Source: Steroidobacteraceae bacterium (lineage in GTDB: Bacteria; Pseudomonadota; Gammaproteobacteria; Steroidobacterales; Steroidobacteraceae). From it: 64,000 bases of DNA. A model generated the notes under the pieces. That model worked only from the letters and a program-made list of their open reading frames with translations. It was not told where the DNA came from and did not search any database. Where the stretch lies: assembly GCA_019187185.1 (NCBI GenBank), contig JABAQU010000020.1:1-64000 (forward strand), written 5' to 3'. Position numbers and translations under genes: made by a program. This document shows, piece after piece, positions 1 through 9,659 of the stretch; within the stretch, counting starts at the first letter, position 1, and every line of letters starts with the position of its first letter.

Positions 1-923
1 CGCAGGACGCGCGCCGCCGCGAGCGCGAGGTGCTGATTGCGCCCGCCGCGGCCCGGATCGCGCGGCAGTCGCACGGTCGACTCGCCGCCGTACACGACCA
101 CGTCGGCCGCGCGGGTGGCGAGTTCGGTGGCGAAAGCCGTGCCGAGCGCTTCCGCGTCGCCGGCGAAGCGGCGCGCACCGACGCGCACGCTCGATCCGGC
201 CGCGCGCGCCGCGACCTGCACGGCACGCACGGCATCGTCGATGCTCGCGATGACGCGACGGCGCAGGACATCGTGGCCGCCGGGCGCGGGTGCCGCGAGA
301 CCCGAGCCGATCACGGCAGGATCGTCACCCGGGACATCGGACAGGAACAGCGCGAGCCCCGCCCGGCCCTGCAACTGCGCCACCCAACCCCCGCCCTTCA
401 ACTGCGAGAGTGCGCGTCGCGCGGCATTGATGGTCGCGATGTCGGCACCGTCCGCGAGCCAGCCACGCGTCTGCGCAGCCAGATCGGCGAGCGTCACACC
501 CTCGCGCAGGACTTCCACCAGGCTCGACGCGCCGCCCGAGACGAGCAGCAGCGGCCACTCGCCCGGCGCGAGCGAGCGGGTCTCGGCGAAGAGCTGTGCG
601 CCGGCCGCGAGGCTGCGCTCATCGGGCACGGGATGCGCGGACTCGACGACCGTGACGCGGGCATCGTCGCGCAGCGCCGCATCGACATGCCCCGCTTTCG
701 TGACGACGAACGCCCGGGCAATGCGTGGCCCGAGGGCATCGAACGCGCCGAGCGCCATGCGGGCAGCGGCCTTGCCGACCGCGAACACGACGACACTGCG
801 CGCACCGGCCGGCGGTTCGCCCGCGAGCGCTGCACGGACGCACCGGCGCCCGTCGACCGCATGCAGGGCCGCGGCGTAGAGATCGAGAAGCAAGGCTCGT
901 GGCGGCCGCGGCAGGGCAGTCAA
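1..923 (-). CDS. Glycerate 2-kinase (DUF4147/MOFRL family), C-terminal part beyond window
   Basis: This gene runs off the left edge, so only about the first 307 codons are present. The family phosphorylates D-glycerate at position 2; older annotations call it hydroxypyruvate reductase TtuD. The frame was read by hand. It opens with [18 protein letters not shown] and contains [16 protein letters not shown], the glycine-rich [14 protein letters not shown] and, near the edge, YGGESTV followed by [11 protein letters not shown], all typical of the family. No ATG fits the beginning. A TTG at 923 overlaps the purF stop codon and gives the expected N-terminus ([16 protein letters not shown]), while a TTG ten codons further in is an alternative. 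Position directly behind purF suggests co-transcription. The missing C-terminal MOFRL domain lies outside the window. The family is clear; the start is less certain. Confidence 0.85.
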   Translation of the reverse strand, partial: MTALPRPPRALLLDLYAAALHAVDGRRCVRAALAGEPPAGARSVVVFAVGKAAARMALGAFDALGPRIARAFVVTKAGHVDAALRDDARVTVVESAHPVPDERSLAAGAQLFAETRSLAPGEWPLLLVSGGASSLVEVLREGVTLADLAAQTRGWLADGADIATINAARRALSQLKGGGWVAQLQGRAGLALFLSDVPGDDPAVIGSGLAAPAPGGHDVLRRRVIASIDDAVRAVQVAARAAGSSVRVGARRFAGDAEALGTAFATELATRAADVVVYGGESTVRLPRDPGRGGRNQHLALAAARVL

Positions 924-2431
924 GCGCCGCGTACGACCCTGAGGTCGGGTCCGTCGGCACCGCGACGTCGCGCCTTGGCGGCATCGGAACGCTCGCTGCG
1001 CAACCGATCGAGATATTCCGGCGTCACGTCGCCCGTGACGTACTCGCCCGAGAAGCACGACGTGTCGAACTCGGTGATCTTCGCATTGTCGTGCTGGCAG
1101 GCGAGCACGAGATCGTCGAGCGACTGGTAGATGAGCCAGTCGGCGCCGATCGCCCGCGAGATCTCCTCGACGGTACGGCCGTTCGCAACGAGTTCGTCCG
1201 CGGCGGGCATGTCGATTCCGTAGACGTTCGGGAAGCGCACCGGTGGCGCCGCGGAGGCGAAATACACCTTGCGGGCGCCCGCCTCGCGCGCAACCTCGAT
1301 GATCTGCGCCGAGGTCGTGCCGCGCACGATCGAGTCGTCGACCAGCAGCACGACCTTGCCGCGAAACTCGAAGTCGATCGCGTTCAGCTTGCGGCGCACC
1401 GAACGCTCGCGCAGTTCCTGCCCCGGCATGATGAACGTGCGGCCGATGTAGCGGTTCTTGTTGAAGCCCTCGCGATACTTCACGCCGAGGATCTGCGCCA
1501 CCTGCAGCGCCGCGGTGCGCGAGGTGTCCGGGATCGGGATCACGACCTCGATGTCGTGGTCGGGCCGCTCGCGACGGATGCGCTCGGCGAGCTTCTCGCC
1601 CATGCGCATGCGCGCGCGATACACCGACACGTTGTCGATGATCGAATCGGGCCGCGCGAAATACACATACTCGAAGATGCACGGCGTGTGGCGCACCGTC
1701 GCGACGAGCTGCTGCGCGTGCAGCCGCCCCTGCTCGTCGATGAACACGGCTTCGCCGGCACCGACGTCGCGGACGAAGCGGAAGCCGAGGCCCGCGAGGG
1801 CGACACTCTCCGAAGCCAGCATCCACTCGACGCCCTTCGGCGTGTCGCGCGTGCCGAGCACGAGCGGCCGGATGCCGTTCGGGTCGCGAAACCCGACGAT
1901 CCCGTGGCCGATCACCATCGCCACGGCCGCGTAGCCGCCGCGGCAGCGGCGATAGACCGCCGAGAGTGCCGCAAAGATGTCCGCCGGCGTGACGCGCGGC
2001 GTGCCGACGCGTTGCAGCTCGGAAGCGAACACGTTCAGCAGCACCTCGGAATCCGACGAGGTGTTGAGGTGGCGCCGGTCCTCGCGCGTCAGCACTTCCG
2101 CGAGTTCGGCGGCGTTCGTGAGATTGCCGTTGTGCCCGAGGCAGATGCCATACGGGGCGTTCACGTAGAACGGCTGCGCTTCGGCGGCACCCTCGCAACC
2201 GGCGGTCGGGTAGCGCACGTGCGCGATGCCGACATGGCCGCGCAGTTCGAGCATGTGATGCTGCTGGAACACGTCGCGCACGAGGCCCGCACCCTTGCGC
2301 ACGCACAGCTCGCCTTCGCTCGACGTGACGATGCCCGCGGCATCCTGGCCCCGGTGCTGCAGGATCGTCAGCGCGTCATAGAGCCGCTGGTTGACGGGAC
2401 TCGTACCGACGATGCCGACGATGCCGCACAT
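920..2431 (-). CDS. purF: Amidophosphoribosyltransferase
   Basis: This enzyme catalyses the first committed step of purine synthesis, transferring glutamine-derived ammonia to PRPP to give 5-phosphoribosylamine. The 503-residue protein begins MCGIVGIVG, so Cys2 becomes the N-terminal nucleophile of the glutaminase domain after Met removal. The PRPP-binding signature [17 protein letters not shown] lies in the C-terminal phosphoribosyltransferase half. Length matches the bacterial family. It starts 3 bp after cvpA, the classic cvpA-purF arrangement, and its stop overlaps the proposed start of the glycerate kinase gene. Confidence 0.98.
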   Translation of the reverse strand: MCGIVGIVGTSPVNQRLYDALTILQHRGQDAAGIVTSSEGELCVRKGAGLVRDVFQQHHMLELRGHVGIAHVRYPTAGCEGAAEAQPFYVNAPYGICLGHNGNLTNAAELAEVLTREDRRHLNTSSDSEVLLNVFASELQRVGTPRVTPADIFAALSAVYRRCRGGYAAVAMVIGHGIVGFRDPNGIRPLVLGTRDTPKGVEWMLASESVALAGLGFRFVRDVGAGEAVFIDEQGRLHAQQLVATVRHTPCIFEYVYFARPDSIIDNVSVYRARMRMGEKLAERIRRERPDHDIEVVIPIPDTSRTAALQVAQILGVKYREGFNKNRYIGRTFIMPGQELRERSVRRKLNAIDFEFRGKVVLLVDDSIVRGTTSAQIIEVAREAGARKVYFASAAPPVRFPNVYGIDMPAADELVANGRTVEEISRAIGADWLIYQSLDDLVLACQHDNAKITEFDTSCFSGEYVTGDVTPEYLDRLRSERSDAAKARRRGADGPDLRVVRGA

Positions 2432-2434
2432 GGT

Positions 2435-2950
2435 TCAGCTCCCGCCGCTCGCCGAATCGAGCAGCGCTTCGGCGCGCTCGAGCGGCCGGTCACCGACGAC
2501 GGCACGCAAGCCGCCCGCCGTGCTCTCGGCGACGCCGCGCAGCTTCGCATCCTTCCACCAGGCGTCCCGGTCGAGCTCGAGTGTCTGGCCGACAATCACG
2601 AGGGCGCCGATGACCACGATGCCGCGCAGCAGGCCGAAGAGGAAACCGAACAGGCGATCGACGCTGATCACGAGCGACAGGCGCGCGAGATAGCCGGCCA
2701 ACCAGGCAACCAGCGTACCCGCGAGCAGCACTGCGAAGAAAATGATCGCGCGGGCTGCCCACGGACGTACGGAGGGGGACTCGAGCAAGCCGCCGAGCTT
2801 CGGCTCGAGGCCCGGCCCGAAATGCCAGGCGCACCACAGGGCCGCGATCCAGGTGACGAGCGCGATCGCCTCGCGCAGCAGGCCACGGACGAGCCCGACG
2901 ATCGCGGACACGGCCACGATGCCGATCAACACGTAATCCGTTGGTGTCAT
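2435..2950 (-). CDS. cvpA: CvpA family inner-membrane protein
   Basis: This is a 171-residue inner-membrane protein named for colicin V production. In enterobacteria it affects envelope homeostasis, but its molecular function is unsettled. The protein begins MTPTDYVLIGIVAVSAIVGL and has four hydrophobic segments, including IALVTWIAALWCAWHF, AIIFFAVLLAGTLVAWLAGY and LFGFLFGLLRGIVVIGALVI. The GLVRGLLRE turn after the first segment is typical of CvpA. An open frame extends upstream to 3349 but reads as arginine-rich shadow, so the ATG at 2950 was chosen. It sits between the SPOR protein gene and purF. Confidence 0.95.
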   Translation of the reverse strand: MTPTDYVLIGIVAVSAIVGLVRGLLREAIALVTWIAALWCAWHFGPGLEPKLGGLLESPSVRPWAARAIIFFAVLLAGTLVAWLAGYLARLSLVISVDRLFGFLFGLLRGIVVIGALVIVGQTLELDRDAWWKDAKLRGVAESTAGGLRAVVGDRPLERAEALLDSASGGS

Positions 2951-3029
2951 GATTTCCGGCGGGTCGGATGGCTCTCGGGAAGTGCGCGCGGATTGTACAA
3001 GATGGCCTCGCGCAGCGGAAAAATGCCGT

Positions 3030-3692
3030 TCACGGATGCGGGACGATCCGCCCCGACTGCCCGGCCGCAACGAGCTGCGCGGCGAGCCGCTCGGCATCGG
3101 CCCGATCGGCGACGGGGCCGACCCGGACGCGATACAGCTTTCGCCCACTCGTCGTCGGCACGATGAATGCGGCGAAGCCACCCTTGTGCAGGGTCGCGAC
3201 GAGGCGCTCGGCGTTCGAGTGCTCGCCGAAGCTGCCGATCTGCACCGCGTAACCGGCGGCCGGCGACGCAGCGGCCGTTGCCGGCTCGGCGGTCGCGGGA
3301 GCGGGCGCAGCGGTCGCCGGAGCCGCCGTAGCCGGTGTCGGGGCCGCAACCGTCGACGCCGCCGCGGCTGTCGTGGGCGGCGCGGTGGTGGGCGCTGCCG
3401 CCATCGGCGCGACGGGGGTGCCCACTGTCGGTGGGGCCGGCTCGGGCGAACCTTCGGCCGGCGTCCCTGCCGCGACCGCCATCGGTGCGACCTGGGTCGC
3501 GATCGGTGGCTTGCCGCCCGCGGGATCCGTGAGGTCGATCGTGTAGGTACGCAGCGGCGGGCCCTCGCCGCTCGCAGCGGTCTGCGCCGGGACAGTACGC
3601 GGCGGCCCCGACAACAGCGCAGGCACGACGATCACGACGAAGACGACGAGGATCACGGCTCCGGTGAGCCGCTCTTTGAACTGCTTGTTCAC
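3030..3692 (-). CDS. dedD: SPOR-domain protein, DedD-like
   Basis: This is a 220-residue single-pass protein with the layout of DedD, a septal-ring protein whose SPOR domain binds denuded peptidoglycan at the division site. The GTG start at 3692 gives VNKQFKERLTGAVILVVFVV, with a short cytoplasmic head and one membrane segment (about residues 9-25). A long linker rich in Ala, Pro and Thr follows. The C-terminal SPOR domain (about residues 145-218) contains YAVQIGSFGEHSNAERLVATL and a second repeat from YRVRVGPVADRADAERLAAQL. The folC-dedD-cvpA-purF order is conserved in gammaproteobacteria. In-frame sequence upstream of the GTG is the folC 3' end read in another frame. Confidence 0.9.
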   Translation of the reverse strand: MNKQFKERLTGAVILVVFVVIVVPALLSGPPRTVPAQTAASGEGPPLRTYTIDLTDPAGGKPPIATQVAPMAVAAGTPAEGSPEPAPPTVGTPVAPMAAAPTTAPPTTAAAASTVAAPTPATAAPATAAPAPATAEPATAAASPAAGYAVQIGSFGEHSNAERLVATLHKGGFAAFIVPTTSGRKLYRVRVGPVADRADAERLAAQLVAAGQSGRIVPHP

Positions 3693-3699
3693 GCCGAAT

Positions 3700-4950
3700 T
3701 CAGTATAGCCGAAGCCATTCGAGCGCCGGCCCCGCGACGAGGAACGAGCCGAACGCGACGATGCGATCGCCCGGGCGCGCCAGCGAGCGCGCCTCGCGGC
3801 ATGCGCCCGCGACCGAGTCGCACAGCGCCGCCGCGCCGGCGCCCACGCCCAGCTGCTCGACGACCTGCGCACCGTCGAGACCACGCGGTGGAGGCAGCGA
3901 CGCGATCACCCAGACATCGACTTGCGCACGCAGCGCCCGACCGATGGCTGCCACATCCTTGTCGCCGAGAAAACCGGCGACCGCGATCGTGCGCCCGTTG
4001 CTCGCGCGTGCCGCGAGGTTGCGCGCGAGCACGGCCGCGGCCGGCGCATTGTGGGCCACGTCGACGATCCACTCGATCTCGCCCGGCACGACCTGGAAGC
4101 GGCCTGCGAGGCGCACGGCGGCGAGCCCGCGCGCCACCGCGTCCCGCGTCACGGCCACCGGTCCCGCATCGAGCACCGCGATGGCCGCCGCCGCGTTCGC
4201 GTACTGAGCTTCCCCGGCGAGCGCCGGCGGCGGCAGATCGGCGAGCGTGCGGGCCGCGGAGCGCCAGGCCCATCGTGCGCCCTCGAGCGACCAGTCGAAA
4301 TCGCGCTGCGCGACGCGTGCGATCGCGCCGATGCGGGCGATTTCGTCCCGGACGCTCGCCGGCATCGCGGATGAGCCGAGCACCGCGGGTCGCCCGTGCC
4401 GGAAGATGCCGGCCTTCTCGCGACCGATGTCCTCGAGCGTCGGGCCGAGCCAGTCGTGGTGATCGTCGCCGACCGAGCACAGCACCGCCACATCGGCGTC
4501 GAGCAGGTTCGTCGCATCGAGCCGCCCGCCGAGCCCCACCTCGAGCACCTGCGCATCGACCCGGCGTTCGCGGAACAGGTGCAGCGCGGCGAGCGTGCTC
4601 CACTCGAAATAGGTGAGCGTCGTGCCGCCGCGCGCGCGATCGATGGCATCGAATGCCTGCACGAGCTCCGCGTCCGGCGCCTCGTCGCCACCGATACGGA
4701 TGCGCTCGTTGTAGCGCACGAGGTGCGGCGACATGAAGGCTCCCGTGGCGAGACCTGCCGCGCGCAGCATCGAATCGATCAGGGCCACGGTCGATCCCTT
4801 GCCGTTGGTGCCGCCGACGATGTACGTCGGCACGCGGGGGCGCGCGACGCCGAGGGCGCGCGCGACGCGGCCCACGCGCTCGAGGCCGAGATCGATGCTG
4901 CGCGGGTGGGCGCGCTGCTGCAGCTCGAGCCAGTCCGCGAGCGTGCGCAT
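3700..4950 (-). CDS. folC: Dihydrofolate synthase / folylpolyglutamate synthase
   Basis: This ATP-dependent Mur-ligase-fold enzyme joins glutamate to dihydropteroate and extends the polyglutamate tail of folates. The P-loop GGTNGKGSTVALIDSML is near residue 46. MSPHLVRYNERIRI follows, and VGLGGRLDATNLLDADV is the characteristic family motif. The C-terminal ligase domain includes the IEWIVDVAHNAPAA segment. The ATG at 4950 begins MRTLADWLELQQ, as in homologues, and an in-frame GTG four codons upstream (4962) is possible. It follows accD by a short gap and precedes dedD in the standard accD-folC-dedD order. Confidence 0.97.
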   Translation of the reverse strand: MRTLADWLELQQRAHPRSIDLGLERVGRVARALGVARPRVPTYIVGGTNGKGSTVALIDSMLRAAGLATGAFMSPHLVRYNERIRIGGDEAPDAELVQAFDAIDRARGGTTLTYFEWSTLAALHLFRERRVDAQVLEVGLGGRLDATNLLDADVAVLCSVGDDHHDWLGPTLEDIGREKAGIFRHGRPAVLGSSAMPASVRDEIARIGAIARVAQRDFDWSLEGARWAWRSAARTLADLPPPALAGEAQYANAAAAIAVLDAGPVAVTRDAVARGLAAVRLAGRFQVVPGEIEWIVDVAHNAPAAAVLARNLAARASNGRTIAVAGFLGDKDVAAIGRALRAQVDVWVIASLPPPRGLDGAQVVEQLGVGAGAAALCDSVAGACREARSLARPGDRIVAFGSFLVAGPALEWLRLY

Positions 4951-4972
4951 GGCGGCTGTCACGAGGGCGCGG

Positions 4973-5842
4973 TCAGGCGACGGTGGCCGCGGGCGGCAAC
5001 TTCAGAAGGAGGCGGATCGCGGCACCGAGCCGCTCGCGCATGTCGCGCCGGTCGACGATCATGTCGAGCGCGCCGTGCTCGAGCAGGAATTCGCTCCGCT
5101 GGAAGCCCTCCGGCAGCGTTTCGCGGACGGTCTGCTGGATCACGCGCGGGCCCGCAAACCCGATCAGCGCGCGCGGCTCGGCCACGTTGAGGTCGCCGAG
5201 CATCGCGAGGCTCGCCGACACGCCGCCGGTCGTCGGGTCGGTCATCACCGAGATGAACGGCAGGTGCTCACGCGCGAGACGCGTGAGCGCCGCGCTCGTT
5301 TTCGCCATCTGCAGCAGCGAGTAGAGCGCCTCCTGCATCCGCGCGCCGCCGCTCGCCGAAAAGCAGATCAGCGCCGCCCGGTGCTCGATGCAGTAGTCGA
5401 CCGAGCGCCGGAAGCGCTCGCCGACCACCGAGCCCATGGAACCGCCGAGGAACCGGAATTCGAAGGCGCAGGCGACCACATCGACGCCGAGCAGCTTGCC
5501 CGCGACCGCGATCAGCGCATCGTTCTCGCCAGTATTCTTCTGCGCCGAGACGAGCCGGTCCCGGTAGCGCTTGCTGTCCTTGAACCGGAGCGGGTCTTCG
5601 GGCATCACGTGCGCGCCGATCTCGAACACGTCCCCCTCGTCGAGGAACATCGCGAGCCGCTCGCGTGCCCCGATGCGCATGTGGTGGCTGCACTTCGGGC
5701 AGACATTCAGGTTGCGCTCGAGCTCGGCGCGATAGAGCACCGCGTCGCAGGACGGGCACTTGATCCACAGGCCCTCGGGCACCGAGCGCGTGCGGCGCTC
5801 GGTCTTGATGCGCGAGGGCATGATTTTCTCGAACCAGGACAT
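4973..5842 (-). CDS. accD: Acetyl-CoA carboxylase carboxyltransferase, beta subunit
   Basis: This is the beta subunit of the carboxyltransferase, which with AccA moves CO2 from biotin to acetyl-CoA to make malonyl-CoA for fatty acid synthesis. The 289-residue protein has the N-terminal zinc ribbon with CPSC (about 29-32) and CPKC (about 48-51). The crotonase-like core follows, with [29 protein letters not shown] and [11 protein letters not shown]. Length and motifs are normal. In many pseudomonads trpF lies between truA and accD; here truA ends 1 bp after accD begins and no trpF is present. Confidence 0.98.
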   Translation of the reverse strand: MSWFEKIMPSRIKTERRTRSVPEGLWIKCPSCDAVLYRAELERNLNVCPKCSHHMRIGARERLAMFLDEGDVFEIGAHVMPEDPLRFKDSKRYRDRLVSAQKNTGENDALIAVAGKLLGVDVVACAFEFRFLGGSMGSVVGERFRRSVDYCIEHRAALICFSASGGARMQEALYSLLQMAKTSAALTRLAREHLPFISVMTDPTTGGVSASLAMLGDLNVAEPRALIGFAGPRVIQQTVRETLPEGFQRSEFLLEHGALDMIVDRRDMRERLGAAIRLLLKLPPAATVA

Positions 5843-5843
5843 T

Positions 5844-6626
5844 TCAGCCGGGCATCATAGCGGAAACGGACCGTGGCACGCCGAACCGTTCGGGATAGGT
5901 CACTGCGAGGAAGTAGAGGCCGCCCGCCGGTGCGGTCGCCGCACTGCGCGAGCGATCGCGCCCCGCGAGCACCTCGGCGGCGAAATCGGGACCGGCGTCG
6001 CCCCGGCCGATGGCGATCAGGAGCCCGGCCATGTTGCGCACCATGTGGTGCAGGAACGCATTGGCGGTCACGGTGATCGAGATGCGATCGCCGCTGCGCT
6101 CGACATCGATCGACACGACATGGCGCATCGGCGTCTTCGACTGGCATTCCGCCGCGCGGAACGCGCTGAAGTCCCGTTCGCCGACGAGGTGCATCGCCGC
6201 CGCACGCATCCGCTCGACATCGAGCGGCCGATGCACCCAGGCGACGCGCCCGGCCCCGAGCGCGGGGCGCTCGCTGCGATTGACGATGTGGTAGCGGTAG
6301 GTGCGCGCGAGCGCGCTGTAGCGCGCGTGGAAATCAGCCGGCATCTCGCGCGCCCAGGTGAGCGCGATGTCCGGCGGCAGGCGCGTGTTCGCACCGAGCA
6401 CCCACGCACGCGGCGTGCGAGCCGCCTCGGTGTCGAAATGCGCGACCTGCCCGATTGCATGGACTCCGGCATCGGTGCGGCCGGCACAGGTCGTGGCGAC
6501 CGGCGCTGCTGCGACGGCGGCGAGCGCAGTTTCGACCTCGCCCTGCACGGACGACTGCCCGGCCTGGCTCTGCCAGCCGACGTAGGCGCTGCCGACGTAC
6601 TCGATACCGACCGCGATGCGCGGCAT
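5844..6626 (-). CDS. truA: tRNA pseudouridine(38-40) synthase
   Basis: This enzyme converts uridines 38 to 40 in the tRNA anticodon arm to pseudouridine. The 260-residue protein begins [19 protein letters not shown]. The catalytic motif [20 protein letters not shown] carries the nucleophilic aspartate. The C-terminal part contains [20 protein letters not shown], typical of TruA. It lies between fimV and accD in a conserved order and is probably co-transcribed with accD. Confidence 0.98.
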   Translation of the reverse strand: MPRIAVGIEYVGSAYVGWQSQAGQSSVQGEVETALAAVAAAPVATTCAGRTDAGVHAIGQVAHFDTEAARTPRAWVLGANTRLPPDIALTWAREMPADFHARYSALARTYRYHIVNRSERPALGAGRVAWVHRPLDVERMRAAAMHLVGERDFSAFRAAECQSKTPMRHVVSIDVERSGDRISITVTANAFLHHMVRNMAGLLIAIGRGDAGPDFAAEVLAGRDRSRSAATAPAGGLYFLAVTYPERFGVPRSVSAMMPG

Positions 6627-6649
6627 GCGAAGCAGCCGCCCGCGCGCGC

Positions 6650-9559
6650 TCAGCCCGGCAGCGTATCGATGAGGCGCTGCGCTTCCTGTTTCTGCGACAC
6701 CGAGCCTTCCTGCAGCACTTCCTTCAGGATGCTGCGGGCGCCGTCGGGATCGCCCATGTCCATGTAGGCGCGCGCGAGGTCGAGCTTGGTGCCGACCTCG
6801 CTCATCGTGACCGGCTCGAGATCGGGCAGTGCGAGGTCCTCAGGGCCGATCTTCTGCGTCGCCGCGAAAGCGCCGTCGTTGTCGGCCGCCGCACCGACGT
6901 CGAGGTCGACTTCGCTGCGCGTGCCGAACGCATCGGTCGCGCCGAAATCCACGTCGACACCCTTCAGCGCCTTGAGCGAAGCGGTCGCGTTGACGTCGGC
7001 GATCGCCGGATTCGAGCCCGTCTGGTCGGTGCTGTCGATCGTGTACCAGCTGCCCGTGGCGGCCGCTTCGCCCGCGTCGTCGTTGGCGCGACGCTCGGCC
7101 TCCTCGATGATCTCGCGCGAGCGCGCGTCGAGGCCCGCCACCATGGTCGGCGCCTCGCTCGCGCCTTGCGGCCCCTCGAGCGCACCGACATCGAGTCCGA
7201 GATCGTCGATCGCGAGCTCCGCGGTCGGATCGGCACCAGCCTGCTGTCGCAGCGCGACGTCGACCTTCTGGCGCAACGTGTGATCGCCGCCGATGCGCAG
7301 CGTCGGCTGCTCGACCGTCGGCGCGTCCAGCGCATCCGGCATCATCGCCGTCTGCTCGACCGTGGGCTCGTTCGGCGGCATCTGCGCCGTCATCTCGCGC
7401 GTCGTGTTGCCGCTGCGATCCTCGGCGCCCCGCGCAGGGTCGTCGAGCACGAAGTCGAGGCCGTCGCCCCCGGTGGCCGTCGCGATCGCGCCGGCCTCGC
7501 CCGTCGGGTCCTTGTCGCCGAGCGCGTCGCTGCCGAGCGCGGTGTTGAAATCGAGGTCGACGCCGGCCGCATCGGCACGCGGCGATTCGCCGCCCGGATC
7601 CCCGAGCAGGTCGTAATCGACGCGGTTCTGCCCGCCTTCGAGATCGAGATCGATGCCGCCCGCGATGGCGCCGCCCGCCGGGGCCGCCTGCTGGAACAGC
7701 TCGTCCTCGGGCGCGAGCTGCTTGCCCATGATGACGATCTTTTCCCACTCGCCGGCCGGCGCATCGGCGCGCGACGCCGCGAGTTCGCGCGCCGCGGTGA
7801 GGAACTGCTCCTTGTTGCCCCACACGAAGAACACTTCGAGGAGCTTCAGCTTCAGGTCGCGGCGTGCCGGTTCGCGCTGGATCGCGATGCGCACGAGGTC
7901 CGCGGCCTGGTCGTACAGGCCGTAGGCCATGTGGAAATCGGCTTCGGCGAGCGGATCGCCCTGGTCGAGATTGATCGCGGTCTCGCCGCTGATGGTCTGG
8001 TCGGCGCCCGTCGACACGACGGCCGGCGGCTTGCGGAACGTGCCCGATTCGTCGATCCGCGGGCGCTCGTGCGGCCCGGATTCCTCGACGAGGAACGACT
8101 CGTCCTCGTCGCCGCCAACCGGCTTGCGCAGGCGCGCCGTGTCGGTGATCCCGGTGCGACGCTCGGCAATTTCGGCGCCCGCCTCGGCGAGCCGTCCGAG
8201 CGAGGAGTCGAATTCCGACTGCTCGCGCGCCTTCCACTTGCGAACGCCGAAGAGCACGAGCAGTGCGGCGATGAGCAGCGCGGGGATGTACCAGAAACTC
8301 CGCAGCGTATCGAAGATCGACGGCCCTTCCTCCGCCGGTGCGCTGGTCGCGGCCGGGCGTCGGACCGGCTTGGCGGCCGGTGCCGGCTCTTCGGCGACCG
8401 GTTCGGTCGCGGCAGGCTCGCTCACCGGCGGCGTCGCTTCCGCTGCCGGGGGTGTGGCCTCGGTCGCCGGCGGCGTTTCCACGACGGGCGGCTCCGCAGT
8501 CGCAGCCGGCGGCACAGTCGTCGCGGGCGCCTGTCCACCCTGGGCAGCGGCCAGGCGACCCTGGAGGTCGGCGAGCTCGCGATTGCGAACTTCGAGCTGT
8601 GCCCTGGCATCCTTCAGCTCGCCTTCGAGCTGGCGTACCCGATCGTTCAGCTGGGTGACCTGCGCACTCGCGCCGGTGCCCGACGCAGCCGCACCGCTGT
8701 CCGCCTCGCCCGGGGGCACGAGACGCAGGTGCTCGTCGGATGGCGCCGAGGTCCCCGCGCGCGCGCGCCAGGCCGCGTACTGCCGGCGCACTTCCGCCGA
8801 CGCATCGCCCGCGCTGATCGCCTCCAGTGACGCCGCATCGGGCACGCGCAGCACTGCACCCGCATGCAGGTCGCTCATGTTGTTGCCGAACGCCTGCGGA
8901 TTGGCCTGGTAGAGGCCCACCATCATGCGTGTCGTGTCGGCGTGGTTCGTGAGACTGCCGGCAATCGACGTGAGCGTATCGCCGTGACGGACGGTATAGC
9001 TGCCGCCCGCCGCCTGGCCGCCTTCCGCGGGCGCGGCGGGTGTTGCGGCCGGCTCGGGCGGCGGTGCTGCCGCCGGCGACGGTGCCGGACGTGCAATCGT
9101 GCCCTGACGCTCGCCGCCCACGGCCGGTGCGGCAACCGGGGCCGCCGCCTGGGTCGCTTCCGGCGCAAACACAGGCGGGTCCATCAGCAGCGTGTACTCG
9201 CGCACGAGGCGGCCTCGCGCCCAGTTCACCTCGACGAGCAGCGTGACGAACGGCTCGGTGACCGGCTCCTGCGAGCGCAGGCGCAGGATCGTGCGGCCGT
9301 CGCTGCCCCGCACCTGTGTGACGGTCACGGAGTTCATGAACGCCGGCCAATCGAGCGCATAACGGGCAAAGGTCTCGCGCGAGGCGAGCTGGGCCTTGAG
9401 CGTCGACAGTTCCTCGGGAGTGGCGCCCACGAGCTCGATGTCGGCGTCGAGCGGCCCGTTCAGGCGGGATTTCAGGTGTATATCGCCGAGGCCGAGCGCC
9501 AGGGACACCTGCGGCAACAACAGCAGAGCGAGTGCCCACACCCGCGATTTAGCGATCAT
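6650..9559 (-). CDS. fimV: FimV-type pilus assembly / polar hub protein
   Basis: This large protein (969 residues) resembles Pseudomonas FimV, which organises the cell pole, supports type IV pilus secretin assembly and binds peptidoglycan. The ATG at 9559 gives a signal peptide (IAKSRVWALALLLLPQVSLA) followed by GLGDIHLKSRLNGPLDADIE, the FimV N-terminal signature. A LysM domain (about 187-240) contains YTVRHGDTLTSIA. A coiled coil spans about 300-340, then a Pro/Ala/Glu linker and one membrane helix near 422-439 (SFWYIPALLIAALLVLFG). The cytoplasmic part is very acidic and ends in the conserved TPR-like cap (KLDLARAYMDMGDPDGARSI). Together with the FimX-like protein at 17.6 kb it points to twitching motility. 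Position between asd and truA is conserved in pseudomonads. Confidence 0.95.
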   Translation of the reverse strand: MIAKSRVWALALLLLPQVSLALGLGDIHLKSRLNGPLDADIELVGATPEELSTLKAQLASRETFARYALDWPAFMNSVTVTQVRGSDGRTILRLRSQEPVTEPFVTLLVEVNWARGRLVREYTLLMDPPVFAPEATQAAAPVAAPAVGGERQGTIARPAPSPAAAPPPEPAATPAAPAEGGQAAGGSYTVRHGDTLTSIAGSLTNHADTTRMMVGLYQANPQAFGNNMSDLHAGAVLRVPDAASLEAISAGDASAEVRRQYAAWRARAGTSAPSDEHLRLVPPGEADSGAAASGTGASAQVTQLNDRVRQLEGELKDARAQLEVRNRELADLQGRLAAAQGGQAPATTVPPAATAEPPVVETPPATEATPPAAEATPPVSEPAATEPVAEEPAPAAKPVRRPAATSAPAEEGPSIFDTLRSFWYIPALLIAALLVLFGVRKWKAREQSEFDSSLGRLAEAGAEIAERRTGITDTARLRKPVGGDEDESFLVEESGPHERPRIDESGTFRKPPAVVSTGADQTISGETAINLDQGDPLAEADFHMAYGLYDQAADLVRIAIQREPARRDLKLKLLEVFFVWGNKEQFLTAARELAASRADAPAGEWEKIVIMGKQLAPEDELFQQAAPAGGAIAGGIDLDLEGGQNRVDYDLLGDPGGESPRADAAGVDLDFNTALGSDALGDKDPTGEAGAIATATGGDGLDFVLDDPARGAEDRSGNTTREMTAQMPPNEPTVEQTAMMPDALDAPTVEQPTLRIGGDHTLRQKVDVALRQQAGADPTAELAIDDLGLDVGALEGPQGASEAPTMVAGLDARSREIIEEAERRANDDAGEAAATGSWYTIDSTDQTGSNPAIADVNATASLKALKGVDVDFGATDAFGTRSEVDLDVGAAADNDGAFAATQKIGPEDLALPDLEPVTMSEVGTKLDLARAYMDMGDPDGARSILKEVLQEGSVSQKQEAQRLIDTLPG

Positions 9560-9659
9560 TCTGACTCCCCGTCGGTCCCGGTGCAGCAATATTCACCATT
9601 AAAAACAGCAGGTTATTACAGAAATCTCGGCTGCTACCCGCTTGGCTCCGCATTATGAC
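9560..9659 (-). promoter_or_regulatory. AT-rich leader upstream of fimV
   Basis: These 100 bp between asd and fimV are clearly more AT-rich than the surroundings. A GGGGAG Shine-Dalgarno-like run sits just before the fimV ATG on the minus strand. TAATGG and TAATAA hexamers could serve as a -10 box, but no convincing -35 partner was found. The length and composition suggest fimV has its own promoter and is not only read through from asd. Confidence 0.4.

Noticed and set aside
725..3166. 813-codon open frame antisense to purF and cvpA
   Set aside because: It spans several real genes on the opposite strand and has shadow composition (many Arg, Asp, His) with no motif.
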